From: Cinnamomum chago
Taxonomy: Eukaryota > Streptophyta > Magnoliopsida > Laurales > Lauraceae
Assembly (NCBI GenBank): GCA_038049695.1
Contig: CP142459.1
Location: forward strand, 70,612,501 to 70,676,500
Direction of reading: 5' to 3'
DNA: 64,000 nt
A program made the position numbers and the translations under genes. Positions 37,101 through 48,438 of this stretch are shown piece by piece (within the stretch, counting starts at the first letter, position 1; each line of letters begins with the position of its first letter). The notes beneath the pieces are model-generated. The model saw only the letters and a program-made list of their open reading frames with translations. It did no database searches and had not been told where the DNA came from.

Positions 37101-39081
37101 TCCATTTTCATACCCGACACTCCCAGCAGTCTCATCCTCCGGGGGAAGCAGAATGGGGCCCGAATGGCACTCCGCCGGGTCCGTGGATCCAATACAGACA
37201 TAGAACCCGAGCTGGCGGATCTCATTCGGGTCCACGAGATGTCCAAATCAGTGAAGGAAGAGCCCTTTAGGACCATATTCAGGAGGCAGTATCGACCCCA
37301 ACTGGTGATGTCGATTGCAATTCCACTATTTCAGCAGCTGACAGGGATCAATGTGATAGCCTTCTACGCGCCTGTCCTGTTTCAAACAGTCGGGTTTGGA
37401 TCCAACCCGGCCCTGATGGCTGCTGTGATATTGGGTGCGGTCAACTTGGGTTCCATCCTGGTGTCTACAGTCATTGTGGACCGTTATGGACGAAAGGTTC
37501 TGTTCATGGAGGGTGGGGTTCAGATGATCGTCTGCCAGGTCAGTTCTTCATCCCACTGTGCTGTTGATGTTTGATTAATCTTCTCTTGTCCATCTGATTT
37601 TAATCAATTGTGGATCCACCTATTCTTCAATTAGGGGTGGCTGAATCTAACTCGGCCCACTAACAGAACTTGAATCTAACCCGCATTATATATGGGTCCA
37701 TCACGGGTCAGAATAACCTGACTCGCAATTTAACAGGTCGGGTTGGGGTCAATACACATATCTTAAATCATTTAAAGAACTTGGTGATTTAATATTTTGG
37801 TACTTAAAATAGTCTATTTGATATTAAATCATGAGCCGAGCTTGGCTTAGCCCCTTTTCGGTCTAGAACTAAACTAAAATATAGCTTTAATGTTTGAAAT
37901 GGATTGGGTTTGGGCTATTGGTCTATCGGTTGGGTCTAGTTAAATGGGCTGACCTGTATTTCAGGTAGAATCAGGTTTACAAGTATCGGAAGTAGGGATG
38001 TAAATGAGTCCCCGATTCTTCGATTATTAGGAGGTTCTGACCTGTTAAAAATTGGATATGGGTCCTTATTTAGGCCCCGAAAAATAAATGGGTCCGAATC
38101 AGGTTCCACCTTGGTTCGGACCCGTGGACTCGAGACCATACATATCACCTCAATTTTCGAAAATGTCTCCTAAAAATTATGTTTTCTTAATATAATTTTC
38201 TATCTAGACCCGGATCCGGACCCATCCCCATATATGGTTCCGGTTCCGGTTCCGGTTCTAGAACCAAGAAACCGGTTCCAAAACTGTTCTGAGTCCGGAT
38301 CCGGTTTCACTTTTTCCTTAACGGTTCCGGTTCTAGTTCCAGTTCCAGTTCGCCATGGACCCAGACCTGAACCGACCCTTTTACAACCCTAAACGAAAGT
38401 GGGTGGTGAAGTTTCTTGACTCATATTTTAAACAGGTGATGTACGAGTTGGATTTCAACCCATAGATATCCCTTGTCAACTCAACCCAATCCATTTGCCA
38501 CCCCTATCTTCAATCCAAATGCTTTATACTAGCTAACCTTGCTATAATTTGGCACGATGCAATAGGCACAAGACAAACTAACTCTCCACCAGGTTGTTCA
38601 TTTGCTAATCAATGCATAAAGACACTGTGTGTTATTGTTGATGAAGGTTGCAGTAGCAGGGGTACTTGGAGCCAAGGTTGGGGTCTCTGGGGCATCCTTG
38701 CCAAAGAATTACTCAGAGGCTGTGCTGGCTCTGATGTGCATCTATGCGGCCGGATTCGGGTGGTCATGGGGTCCCCTCAGCTGGCTCGTCCCGAGCGAGA
38801 TATTTCCGATGGAGATCCGAGCAGCTGGGCAGAGTATAACGGTGGCCGTCAACTTTGCAGTCACCTTTGTCCTAGCACAGACATTCCTGACCATGCTGTG
38901 CCACTTCAAGTTTGGGACATTCCTGTTCTACGCCGGATGGATAACGGCGATGACGGCTTTTGTAGCCTTGCTCCTGCCTGAAACGAAAGGTGTGCCTCTG
39001 GACTCTATGCATACAGTATGGGAGAAACACTGGTACTGGAGAAGGTTTGTTCAGGAGACAAAACCAGCACCAACCACTTGA
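34129..39081 (+). CDS. STP-family hexose/H+ symporter (4 exons)
   Basis: Exons 34129-34261, 35536-35855, 36906-37538 and 38647-39081 give 506 residues, normal for plant STP monosaccharide carriers of the major facilitator superfamily with twelve membrane helices. Known functional residues of this family are present: Asp40 in GYDIG and Arg139 in GRILLG (proton site), Gln174, Gln294-Gln295 and Asn300 in QQLTGIN, and Trp408 (sugar site), and the lid cysteine pair Cys74 and Cys447. The GRQ and RYGRK loop motifs, PDTPSS after helix 6, and PETKG after helix 12 are also seen. The four-exon layout is the usual STP one. It should take up hexoses at the plasma membrane. Exact subtype (STP6/8, STP7 or HEX6-like) is not resolved. 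The start is the first ATG; the frame is open upstream but has no earlier ATG. All three introns carry repeats or elements. Confidence 0.96.
34399..34507. repeat. Perfect 49-bp direct duplication in STP intron 1
   Basis: The 49 bases at 34399-34447 recur without change at 34459-34507 (period 60). Perfect identity means a very young duplication or an assembly artefact. Confidence 0.95.
35922..36239 (+). mobile_element. TRIM (terminal-repeat retrotransposon in miniature) in STP intron 2
   Basis: Two direct repeats of about 101-104 bp (35922-36022 and 36136-36239), both containing GGAGTGGGCTCCATCC and GGGGGAATATT and ending in ATTCA, enclose about 113 bp. Just after the first repeat lies TGGTATTAGAGTC (36026-36038), a primer-binding site of the initiator-Met tRNA type, and a purine-rich stretch (GAGGGAGAG) precedes the second. 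This is the layout of a TRIM, a noncoding LTR relative. It is a fossil: the two repeats differ at many positions and no clear target duplication remains, so it looks old. Confidence 0.75.
37632..38506. mobile_element. hAT-type nonautonomous element in STP intron 3 (8-bp TSD)
   Basis: An 875-bp unit with perfect 10-bp inverted ends TAGGGGTGGC, flanked by the exact 8-bp repeat TCTTCAAT (37624-37631 and 38507-38514). An 8-bp duplication and this terminus are typical of hAT transposons. The interior has no open frame but many gggtc/gaccc stretches and shares blocks with the copies at 10015-10403 and 39985. A second element is inserted within it at 37993-38391, so the original unit was about 470 bp. 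Confidence 0.9.
37993..38391. mobile_element. Second hAT-type MITE nested inside the 37632 element
   Basis: Starts TAGGGATGTAAA and ends with the mirror image of TAGGGTTGTAAA. The flanking 8-mers ATCGGAAG (37985-37992) and AACGAAAG (38392-38399) agree at six of eight positions, as expected for a decayed 8-bp target duplication. The interior has a short run of GGTTCC hexamers (about 38238-38260). It must be younger than its host element. Confidence 0.65.
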
Positions 39082-39437
39082 GCAGATGGGTCATGTTTCT
39101 AACTCATCATGCCCATGGAAGAGGATAGTTGTTTTTTTTTTTTTTTTTTTTTTCCACTATTGAAGAGGGTCTGGTGTTGCATGCAGGAGATTGGGAATGA
39201 GATAGTTCATTGTTTTTGTCAGTGGGAATTTGAATGATATATTCATGAGATTAGATCACTAGATCATTAAGGATGTTTCATCCAAGTACTGGAGTTCACT
39301 CCCTGGGTTAATAGGGTTAATGGGTTTAAGGCCAGGAAAAACTTTTTCCAAGCCCAGACTAGCCCGTTAAGATATTGGTTTATCTTCAGGCATAGATCTA
39401 GCCTATGGACCTAAAAATCGTGCTTGATGCTAGCTTA
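39082..39437. other. STP 3' region
   Basis: Presumed 3' untranslated region of the STP gene, with a T tract near 39129-39152. No coding content. Confidence 0.5.
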
Positions 39438-39786
39438 GGGCCGTTTCTTTACTAAAATTCATAGAATTCATGTCTGGTGGTTGTCTGGAAATTACAAATG
39501 CACGTATTTGAAATGTTGTCAAATTCTGAAATTCTAAATTTGTTAGTTCATTCATGGCCTGAATTCTTGCCTAAGCTCTCAGAATGCCGTCGTTCCTCTC
39601 CCAAAATTCGTGTGCCAAATGAGATTTCCAAATCTTCCTTGTTAAAGTGGTTTTTAAAATGCTGAGTTTTTTGGGATTTCAAATGTCTAGAATTTTTTGT
39701 AATGAAATACAAAATTCCTGACAGGAATTCTGAATTCTCAGACAACCTGAATTCCTGTTAAGAATTCTAAGTAAAGAAATGGGGCT
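39438..39786. mobile_element. Tourist-like MITE (TTA target duplication)
   Basis: A 349-bp unit with imperfect inverted ends (GGGCCGTTTCTTTAC at the left and AGCCCCATTTCTTTAC on the reversed right end), flanked by TTA at 39435-39437 and 39787-39789. These are marks of PIF/Harbinger-derived Tourist elements. The interior holds many GAATTC-like half-palindromes. No open frame of note. Confidence 0.75.
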
Positions 39787-39984
39787 TTAGAATGTGTATT
39801 CTCCTTTATGCTAGTTACGCTGGATTGGATAGGCCTTTTTAAACTTAAGCTCAGGCCCACTCTGTTTAACAAAATGGTAGAGATCTGGGCCCAGCCTATG
39901 AACTTAAACTCATGTCAGCTGAATCATTGAACAACATGGGTTGCAATTGTGACTGGCCCAGCCCATGAGCACCCACCCCTAATT

Positions 39985-40545
39985 CTAGGGGTGGCAACTG
40001 ACTCATATCCAACACACATTTGACAGTATAACCCGGCCGGCAATAAATATGGGTCAGTCACAGATTAGGAAAATCTAACCACATTTAAAGAGGTTGTGTT
40101 AGGGTTGACTCCTATAACCCACCAAACCTGCGTAAACCATCTAAATGGGTCAAGTTAAGGTCGACTTGGATGTCTCAACCCATTTAAACAGTTTGGTGGT
40201 TTAATGTTTTGCTCCTCAGAATAGCTTACTTTAAATTGAATGAGCCAAGCTTGTGTTTGGCCTTTTTGTTGTTTTTTTGGCTTGCAACCAAACTCAAATA
40301 TAGCCTTATTGTTTGCAATGAAATGGGCTTGGCGCAAGCTTATACTGTTATACATTGTTGGTTAAGGTTAAACAAATTGACCCACACAAGATGCGAGTTA
40401 TATAGGTCGGGCGGTTGTCTCATAATGTCTGCGGGTTGGAGTTGTGTGACCTGGTTAGAAAAATAGCTCGGATACAGGTTTAGGGCTCAACCCCTTAGAG
40501 AACCCAAGTCAACCTGACCCAACCCGACCCATATCCGTTTGGATG
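39985..40545 (+). mobile_element. hAT-like relic related to the STP-intron element
   Basis: Begins TAGGGGTGGCAACTGAC and shares the blocks CCCATTTAAACAGTTTGGTGG and TTTAATGTTTTG with the units at 37632 and 10015. It runs to about CCCATATCCGTTTG, where the mirror end should follow but does not. The right end is therefore lost, and no target duplication can be read. Immediately upstream ends another TAGGGGTGG-type terminus (CACCCACCCCTA at 39970-39981), so two such elements lie back to back. Confidence 0.6.
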
Positions 40546-42953
40546 CTAAGGGGTCAAGCTAGCCCAGGCTCAAACCTAGCCCATCTTGCTTTAGGTGGGT
40601 CTTGGCCTTGGGTTTCAGTAATCAGGTTGAGCCTGGATCTGGATTTTAGGCCCATTTAATATATGAGCCGTCTTCAATTACGTGATAAAAGCATAAATCC
40701 AGCCTGGCCCAACCTGAAAACTAATGCATGCAGTTTAGTGACTGATTTACACATACAAGTGATTAGAAAGCCAAAATGAGTAATAGAAAACCCTCCCTGG
40801 CCCGATTGGCTTAATGAACGGGCTTGGGGGTGACATGTGCAAGCGGGGCTCGGGCCAGCACTTGAGGCCCATAAATACTTTTTAATACTCTCGGAACTCC
40901 TTGACTGTTTGGCTCCATATAAAATTTCCTAACCATTTCTACCAAAACCTCTAGTCATTAGTAGAGGCAATACAAATACTTTTCAATTACTCCCCCTTGC
41001 ATGGAGCCTACTCCTCAGCACCAGCTATATCATTTCAAAGATATTAACAACATTGCAAAGGAGAAATGCCTCCACTCAAAACACTCTTTTTAAGGAAGAG
41101 ATACTAGATCACATGCCCAAGAAGGAATATTTCTATCCCAAAACAAAGTTTTCCAAATATTAGAAAAGTATTTCGCTCGAAAAGATGTTTGCGCTTTGCT
41201 TCCTTTAATGTAAGAATGATAGTCCTCCATTGGCAGATCCAGGATTTTCATTTTAGGAGGGCAGATAATGAGTAAAGGTTAATATAAAGAGCGCACACCC
41301 TGGCCTATTTTGTGAAGGAATCTACTCCTAACAAGAGATTAGAATATCGCCAAAATGGTGAAACTTTATACCATAGAAAGTCTAATATTTGAATATCCAA
41401 AAAAGAAAAAAAAATTAACAAGTAACGAGAACGAGTATCATTGTCTGTACTCAAAATATTGCTAGCAAGAAGCACATTCAATTGTAAAAGCTCAACATTG
41501 ATCAATACTCCAAAGCTCACATATAATTAATTGAAAATTCTCATCTCAAAATAATAATAAAAAAAGAAAAAGAAGAAACTATCAAGATTTTTGCTTATAT
41601 AACTCTAAAATACAACTTTTATAGTTCAATACATTGTGGAAAGAAGAAAACCAATCTCATAAGCAGCGTTGCCACAACCTACAAAGATTAATTATTATGT
41701 CATGGTGAGGGGAAAAACTAACTTGGTAAGCGCATTCCTGTTTTTCTCACAACCTCAAATGGAGTTGGTATAAGATGTTCAACGTTTCTTCTATAGTAAA
41801 TTGTTGAACAACTTGTCAAGGCACTTCAAAGGTCTTAAGAAGTAAAGAAAACGAGGGGAAGAAAGAGACTGCATGAGAATAGGGTTTTGAGGTTTTCAAA
41901 AACGTAAGAGATCCGTGGGGCAATCAATTTTGACCATGGGATAGATGCACGGTTGGGCACTACCCTCACATGGGTCCTCTCCCTGTAACCCTCGCTTCTG
42001 CTTCTTTAGTAGAAGAAACGCTATGTGTTTGGCAATTAACTACTTAAAGTAAAGTAAAGTGAATCTAGACAAGAAATGACAATGTGTTATATCAAAAGTA
42101 CACAATTTAAAATTTTCCTCGAATTTTTCAAAAAAAAGTAAAAAAAACAACCTCCTTTCTCCACTAAAAGACAAAAAAAAACTTCACTTTTCTATATAAA
42201 AATTCAAAAAGATTTCATATCAAATAACTAAAAACAAAACACCATCATAACACCTTATATTTTATTCTCTCTTAATTTGATGCTTCACCTCACCTCACCA
42301 TACTTTAATTCACCGTACATCCAATAGGCCCAAAAGCTTTCACTTGCAAAAATAGGAGTCAATCATGTATATTAAGTAGCGAAAACTAGCTAGGTTTAGT
42401 GTTTGCCACTCTAAAAACCATATCCTTGATCCCTATCCATAGTCGGCGATTTCATGACATGGCAGTCTCCATTGGAGAGATATTTGAGGAGCTCCATGTC
42501 TCTAGCATTTATAGATCCAACAAACCTAACGACATTAACTAACAAAAAAAAAAAAAAAAAGCACATAAAGATTACATGAATGTGGGCCTTACGTGGGCTA
42601 TTTGGGCCACACCATTATGACCTATACCAAAGTATACTTTTCTTTTGAATTGCATTGGACCCCATGATTTCATCAAGACTATCTTTTACAGATAGGCACT
42701 TTATTTATTAGAAAGAAAGAAACTGTTCAAAACCCCTAGGTACTGATGATTTCTGAAATTTATAACAAAATCAACCAGAATTATGATTTACATTTAAATT
42801 AAAATATACAATATTTGGTACTGAGTTTTGAATATAAATGATCAAGGTTAAAAAAACTTTGAGCAAAGATAGGATCTGAGATTTTTGAAAAATAAAGAAA
42901 ATTGATACTACCTGCAGGAAGCTCAACATCAGATAGGTTCTCAAAGTTTTTAA
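40546..42953. other. Repeat-rich spacer, no gene seen
   Basis: Contains degenerate gggtc/gaccc-rich sequence to about 40900 and AT-rich sequence after that. No exon with splice support is seen. Confidence 0.5.
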
Positions 42954-42962
42954 AATAAATAA

Positions 42963-43471
42963 GGGAAACTTTCAAATTAGGCCTTAGGTTTTTTCCTTAT
43001 TTCAAAAAAGGACACAAGTTTCAAAACTTTTCAAATTAGTCCCTTTGTTTTTCAATAAAACTTCAATTAAGGCCATCTGGTCATTTAAAGGTATTTTTTA
43101 TGGCATTTTCTCTCAATTTTTTTAAAAATACCCAAAGTACGTTCATTTAAAGTCATGACATGGTTCTGACAGCCACTACATTTAGCCAATTTCTGTTGAA
43201 ATGCTAGTTTTTCTCGGTCACTATAAGTGATGCTAGTGAAAAAAATGAAGAAAATATAGAGGAAGTGAATGGGGGTTTTATTTCATTGAATGATAATTTG
43301 GGTAGCTTAAAAAAATTGAAGAAAAAAGTTGCCGGAAAATAGCTTTATATGGATGAATGTCCTTAATTGAAAACTTCATGAAAAACTTATGGATTAATTT
43401 GAAAAGTTTTAAAACTTGTGTCCTTTTTTGAAATAAGGTAAAAACTTAAGGACTTATTTGAGGTTTTTTTC
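42963..43471. mobile_element. Mutator-type MITE, copy B (9-bp TSD)
   Basis: A 509-bp element homologous to copy A at 12624-13103, flanked by the exact 9-bp repeat AATAAATAA (42954-42962 and 43472-43480). The ends are GGGAAACTTTCAAATTAG and, reversed, GAAAAAAACCTCAAATAAG, and both arms continue through AAAAGGACACAAGTTT. It carries no open frame. Two independent insertions with different 9-bp duplications fix the true ends of the family. Confidence 0.88.
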
Positions 43472-43931
43472 AATAAATAATTAAAATTTTATCTATTGGT
43501 GGCAATGGGTGCTGATTGATGAAACTTGAAAAGTTACAAAAATATATTACACTTTTAGTACCAGTAGATCCCTAAAATCTAGAAAATAAAAAATTCTACA
43601 CCCCTACCCTCTCCCCCATTACTTATAAACTGCCCGAATTTTAGAAAATTTAGAAAATTAAAAAATTCAATATGAAGTTGTCTGAAAATTGTGTTGATGC
43701 CGTCCAAAGATTCAAACAAACCTTGGATTTACGTTAAATTATTGTAACCTCAATTAGATGGGAAGACTTCAATGATGACCATAATCATCATGATGTATAT
43801 CATGAACACAGAAAACTTACTTGTATCCATGGTTTGAACTTGACCGGATCCATCTTCAAGTTGATGATCAGATCTAATATTAAGCAACTACCCTTATAAC
43901 AAAGACAATGTCTTCTGTGTAGATTGTTCTA

Positions 43932-44563
43932 TATGGGCCTGATTGATTATATTTATAACAAGCCTTATTATTTAATCCATCAAGATTACCAAAAAAATGT
44001 AGAGGATTTATAACAAGCCCAACTTATTTTAGTTGGACCTTGAGAAGGCTTGAAATCCTTCTTAAGTAAGGAAGCACGTCCTAAATACTATTTAAAGGAC
44101 TCAAGGGCTACCCTATTGTTACACCTCACCTCTCAAAGTTCTGAGATGAAGATCAAGTTGAGAGAAATATTCTCTAGAGATTTATTGAAAAGTTGTATTG
44201 CCAAATTCTCTAGAAAGCCAGTTTATTCTGCATCGTTTATAGAAGATTATCTTTTTGTGTAGAAAACTTAAGAAGTCAAGAGTGGGATTAAATCTGTTCC
44301 AATCAACGGTGTGAAGTCGTTGAAGCGTGAAATGATAAAATTGGTGACTGCAATCCTTAGATAGTAGATATCTAGGGAAGAATATGAGTTTCTTGTAATT
44401 GCGAGATTCATAATATTTGATTGTTGGTCTAGTCTTGATCCGTGGTTTTTCATTCGGTTAGGGTTTTTCACGTTATATCTAGTATACTTGTGGTGTGTGT
44501 TTGTGATTTTATTTCTACTTTGTAGATTATTATTTTTGTTGAGTTGTTTTATTGAGTTAAACA
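43932..44563 (+). mobile_element. Solo LTR of a Copia-type retrotransposon
   Basis: A lone stretch of about 630 bp has the hallmarks of plant Copia LTRs of the Tork/SIRE kind: a TATA-like region before a leader, and late in the unit GTGGTTTTTC, GGGTTTTTCACGTT and ACTTGTGG blocks. It ends in CA and is flanked by TTCTA (43927-43931 and 44564-44568). No second LTR, gag or pol is nearby, so it is probably a solo LTR left by recombination. It is a broken fossil of moderate age; the left boundary is uncertain by a few bases. Confidence 0.6.
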
Positions 44564-44568
44564 TTCTA

Positions 44569-47373
44569 GAGATTTATACCCGAACTTTCAGAAACCTTAA
44601 AATCCATATAAATATAATGGGGCGCCCTACATGTGGTCGTATGGACCACCCAAAATAGACAAACTTTTTACAGGTTGCTCCTGATCAGCTTGACAAGGTC
44701 CACCTTTCTTATCCAAATAGTTGAATCAAACACTCTCATAGAGTTAACTTTTTACATATATATCAGATTTTTAATAGTCTTTAAGCTATGATCTTTGCAT
44801 GTCAGCAACTTGGGCTCTTGTATTGAAGGCAAAAGTACTAACAACTTACTGCCATATTGTCATTTTAAACTCTTCATGAGCATTTCTGAAAGTGTGTATT
44901 GAGGTTTGAGCAGCGTTGGTACATTTGTTCTTAGAAGTAGAGGTGGGGGGTTTTAAATGAGATGCCACAAACAGGAAAAAGTAGCTAAAAATGGATAAAG
45001 GAGTGGAAGGCGGGTTGAGCATTTAACAGAAACCGGTGGTGGCACCATTGGAGTGGTGATGGGAGAGCAAGCCATGGGGTTGTAGAAAGCGAGGGCCCTT
45101 GAATTCTGCATTTAAGGGAATTCAAGTAGAGTTAATGAAGGCAGGTAGGCCTTCCAAACCAAGGCCAATAACCAGCTTCTTCTGGCTTTAAATGGGTTTG
45201 GAACTTCTTCCTTCAATTTCCTCTCCACTCCCCTCTCCCCTTCTGTTACTTTCTTAATTATCCAGCTATCTTGCACAACTGCCCCTAGTCTTTGTTGGTG
45301 TAGGTTGAATCAGACTTGTGTGGTGAGAAACTAATGGATACTTCAAGGCACGGTACTTGTTAATTGTGATTGATGGCTCCCCTAAACCAGCGGCCCATTA
45401 AGGACCCAAGATAAAAATAATTTGAAAGGCCTCTTCACAATGACTTAAAGATTCAATCCCAAGCTAACCAATTACTGTCCAAGTTTACAAGTTAACATGG
45501 TTAGTTAGGGATCTCTGGTGAATGCCTACTTCCTTGCCAACTTGTCCAATATGGACTTATATAAAAGAAGTGCAAGTTTTCAAACAATAAATGGGTTTTC
45601 AAAAGGGTTGTTTTTCATGGGATTTTCAACACGTTTCCAGTGCGGTTATGAAAAGACTTTTCCAAAAAATAAATATCCGAACATTGGCTCTATTATTTTT
45701 GCAAGTTCCCAACACTCTTAATTAATTAACAATAACCCCATATAAAGGTACCATGTACAAAAACATTGAAAGGATTAAGACAAGGAGTGTGTGGCTCATC
45801 CAAGCCTACCATGAGACGAGCCAGACCAGACCCAGTTGAGCCCAACAAGCTGTGTAGTATTAGCCACCTGGATCAATAGATGTTTCAAACATCATTGTAT
45901 GTTGTTCAGAAGAGAAGATAAATAAAGCAAAACCACTAGCCATGGCAGCGTTGGTAACTCAGTTGAATTTACATGGGTATTATTGAGACAGTGGATGCCT
46001 TTATTGAAGGTTGGGTAGTTCTTGTTTTAAAAGTGGAATAGATCATTCAGCACTTTCCACCTGGGTGGTGTGGTTGTTTTAATTGAGGATTTAAGGGTGT
46101 TGGGAGCTTTTAAAGTTTAGTTCTTTGGGTGACCCAAATGAGGAAGTTAGGAGTTATGGAAGAGTTAACATTCAAGTTTCCTTCAACTGTATACTGCCTC
46201 CCCATTAAATGACCCTCCATTCGTCTTCTTTCAGCTCGGCTTTGTTTAGCTTACAAGGGCCACAGCTCAAGGAGAATCATGACTTGTGTGTGAGCTTGTA
46301 AATTGGAGCATGAAGTGATATGGACCTGCCAATGGTGGAGAACGTTCGCCATATTGTATTGAAATTATGATGTATGAAGACAATATGGGCCAAAGGAGTG
46401 CATATGTGCATGCTACTATGCTAGTGATGTTCTTCCCGGCCCATGGTAAATCTCATGAATTAATTGAATCTAACAATGAATATCACTTGATTACAGGTGG
46501 TGAAACTCAGTCCCACCACAAACGTGAAATATCTAAGGATGAAGTAGGCTTTTCCACACTAGCAGTCATTTCTCTAATAAAAATGCATGAGCATGGAAAG
46601 ATTTTGTGATTTTTTTGTGAAACACACTCAAATCATCTGAAGGGACCTTCTTTGATAATTTCCTCCACTGGCATTTTCTCTGAGTCTGCTATTTTCTAAT
46701 TTATCCTTTTTCTTTCTTTTTAAATCATACATTCACCCTAGTGTATATGTGTATCTCAGTCAACTAATTTAAGTTTTTCTCATGTCCTCATTGCTCTATA
46801 TTTTATTCCACACTTTAAATCTGGTTAAACTTTCCTTTTTCAATATTAAAATTTCTTTAAAATTATTGTCCTGTGACTCCTGAGTAGGTCAAAAAGATGT
46901 GAGCCCTTAAAAGCTCTTGCAGCCACAATAATGGGAGGGAGGATCTGATCCAAAAAAAATATACATAGATTGAGAAAAGTGGGCCCCACTACGCAGTGTT
47001 TCTCCAAGAACCATTGAAGATGTCATGTTGCCATCCAAACACCCATCATTCATAAAAATAAATAGCAATAAGTGTACATACTTTCGGAGATACATTAAAC
47101 ATTCCTAGGAACTACAACACGCGCGTCAAGTCATCCACTCAATTACATACTCTGAAACAATGTTTACTAAAGCCAGAGACCGGCTAAGGAGCTAGCCAAG
47201 CCGACTTTGAAGCTTATATTTCATAGAGAGGTGGGCCCTTTTTGCAGTTGCTCAATTAGATCCTCACTGAGACTTCGATGTTGGCCGCTCCCCTTCACCC
47301 TACAAAAACAGCATAAATTCCTCATTTCATGTCTCAACCATCAACCGCAGAGAGAGATCTTTGATTCACCCAC
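44569..47373. other. Spacer and CFL1 promoter region
   Basis: No exon or bounded element is recognised. The last few hundred bases before 47374 are presumed promoter and leader of the CFL1-like gene. No clear TATA box is seen. Confidence 0.45.
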
Positions 47374-48403
47374 ATGATTTCGATTCAAAATTTGCTCTCT
47401 CTAGAGGAGAGGAAGACATTCTCCAACTCCAACAATTCCTCAAAGAAGAGAAAGTGGCAATCTGAGGAAGGAGGAGAAGTAGAAGATAATTGCATGGCCA
47501 AAGTCAATGACCCAGAAGCAAAATCTACAGAACCCATCTTGGATATCGACCTCCACCTTGAAACACCTCTTCCCATAGACTGGCAACGATGTCTTGATCT
47601 CCAGGTGAAGCCTTTTATGTTTTCTTTAGAGATGGATAAATAGATAGCTACATAGCGTTGAGATGGTGAGATACTTTATAAGCTTTACCTGGATGAGTGC
47701 CAACCATGAACGACGTGGAGATTAGAAAATCATGATGAAGGCTAAGTATGTGAAAAAACCAACTCCTTCCAATCATCTTTACCCCCTTCATCATAAGGGT
47801 AAATATTTACACATAATGAGATAAAAATACCCCATCTCACATATGAAATCATGTCGGTCGAGATTGATTTTTTTACACATACATAGCTCTCGTCCCTTAT
47901 CCGATCTTTCAATCTCCCGTGCCTTTTCATAGTTGACACACATCCAGGTAGGGGTGGGATGTAAAATCATCTCACAAGTTTTTTAAGCATTCATCTCACA
48001 ATATATATATATATATATATGGGAAAGGATCCTGTAAGGACCGTCCTTACGGTCCTTACGGTTCAAAATGCCCACTAGGGCCCACGTTATGACCCATCCA
48101 AATTGACCATACATTCACAACCTCCTTATAGACATCGAATCCCATGAATTTGCATGGATTCGGATGAACTAGACCGTTAGATTGAGGGTCAATTTTTCTT
48201 GTTTGATATAAAGTTGTTAAACTTTTGGACCATAGATGAAAGGGTTAGAGGTATTAGATTGACTTCAAATTTGATATGTAGGTAGGCCCCACTTGGATCT
48301 TTTGGTCCCCCTCTGTCCCATGACCAGTGGGGTCTCACGGTGGGCCCCACTAGACAGTCCGCACGGTAAATTGTAAGGACGGTCCTTACAGGATCCTTTC
48401 CCT

Positions 48404-48438
<35 letters not shown>

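Noticed and set aside
46367-46609. 80-codon frame in the spacer before CFL1
   Set aside because: No homology, no neighbouring exons; consistent with chance.
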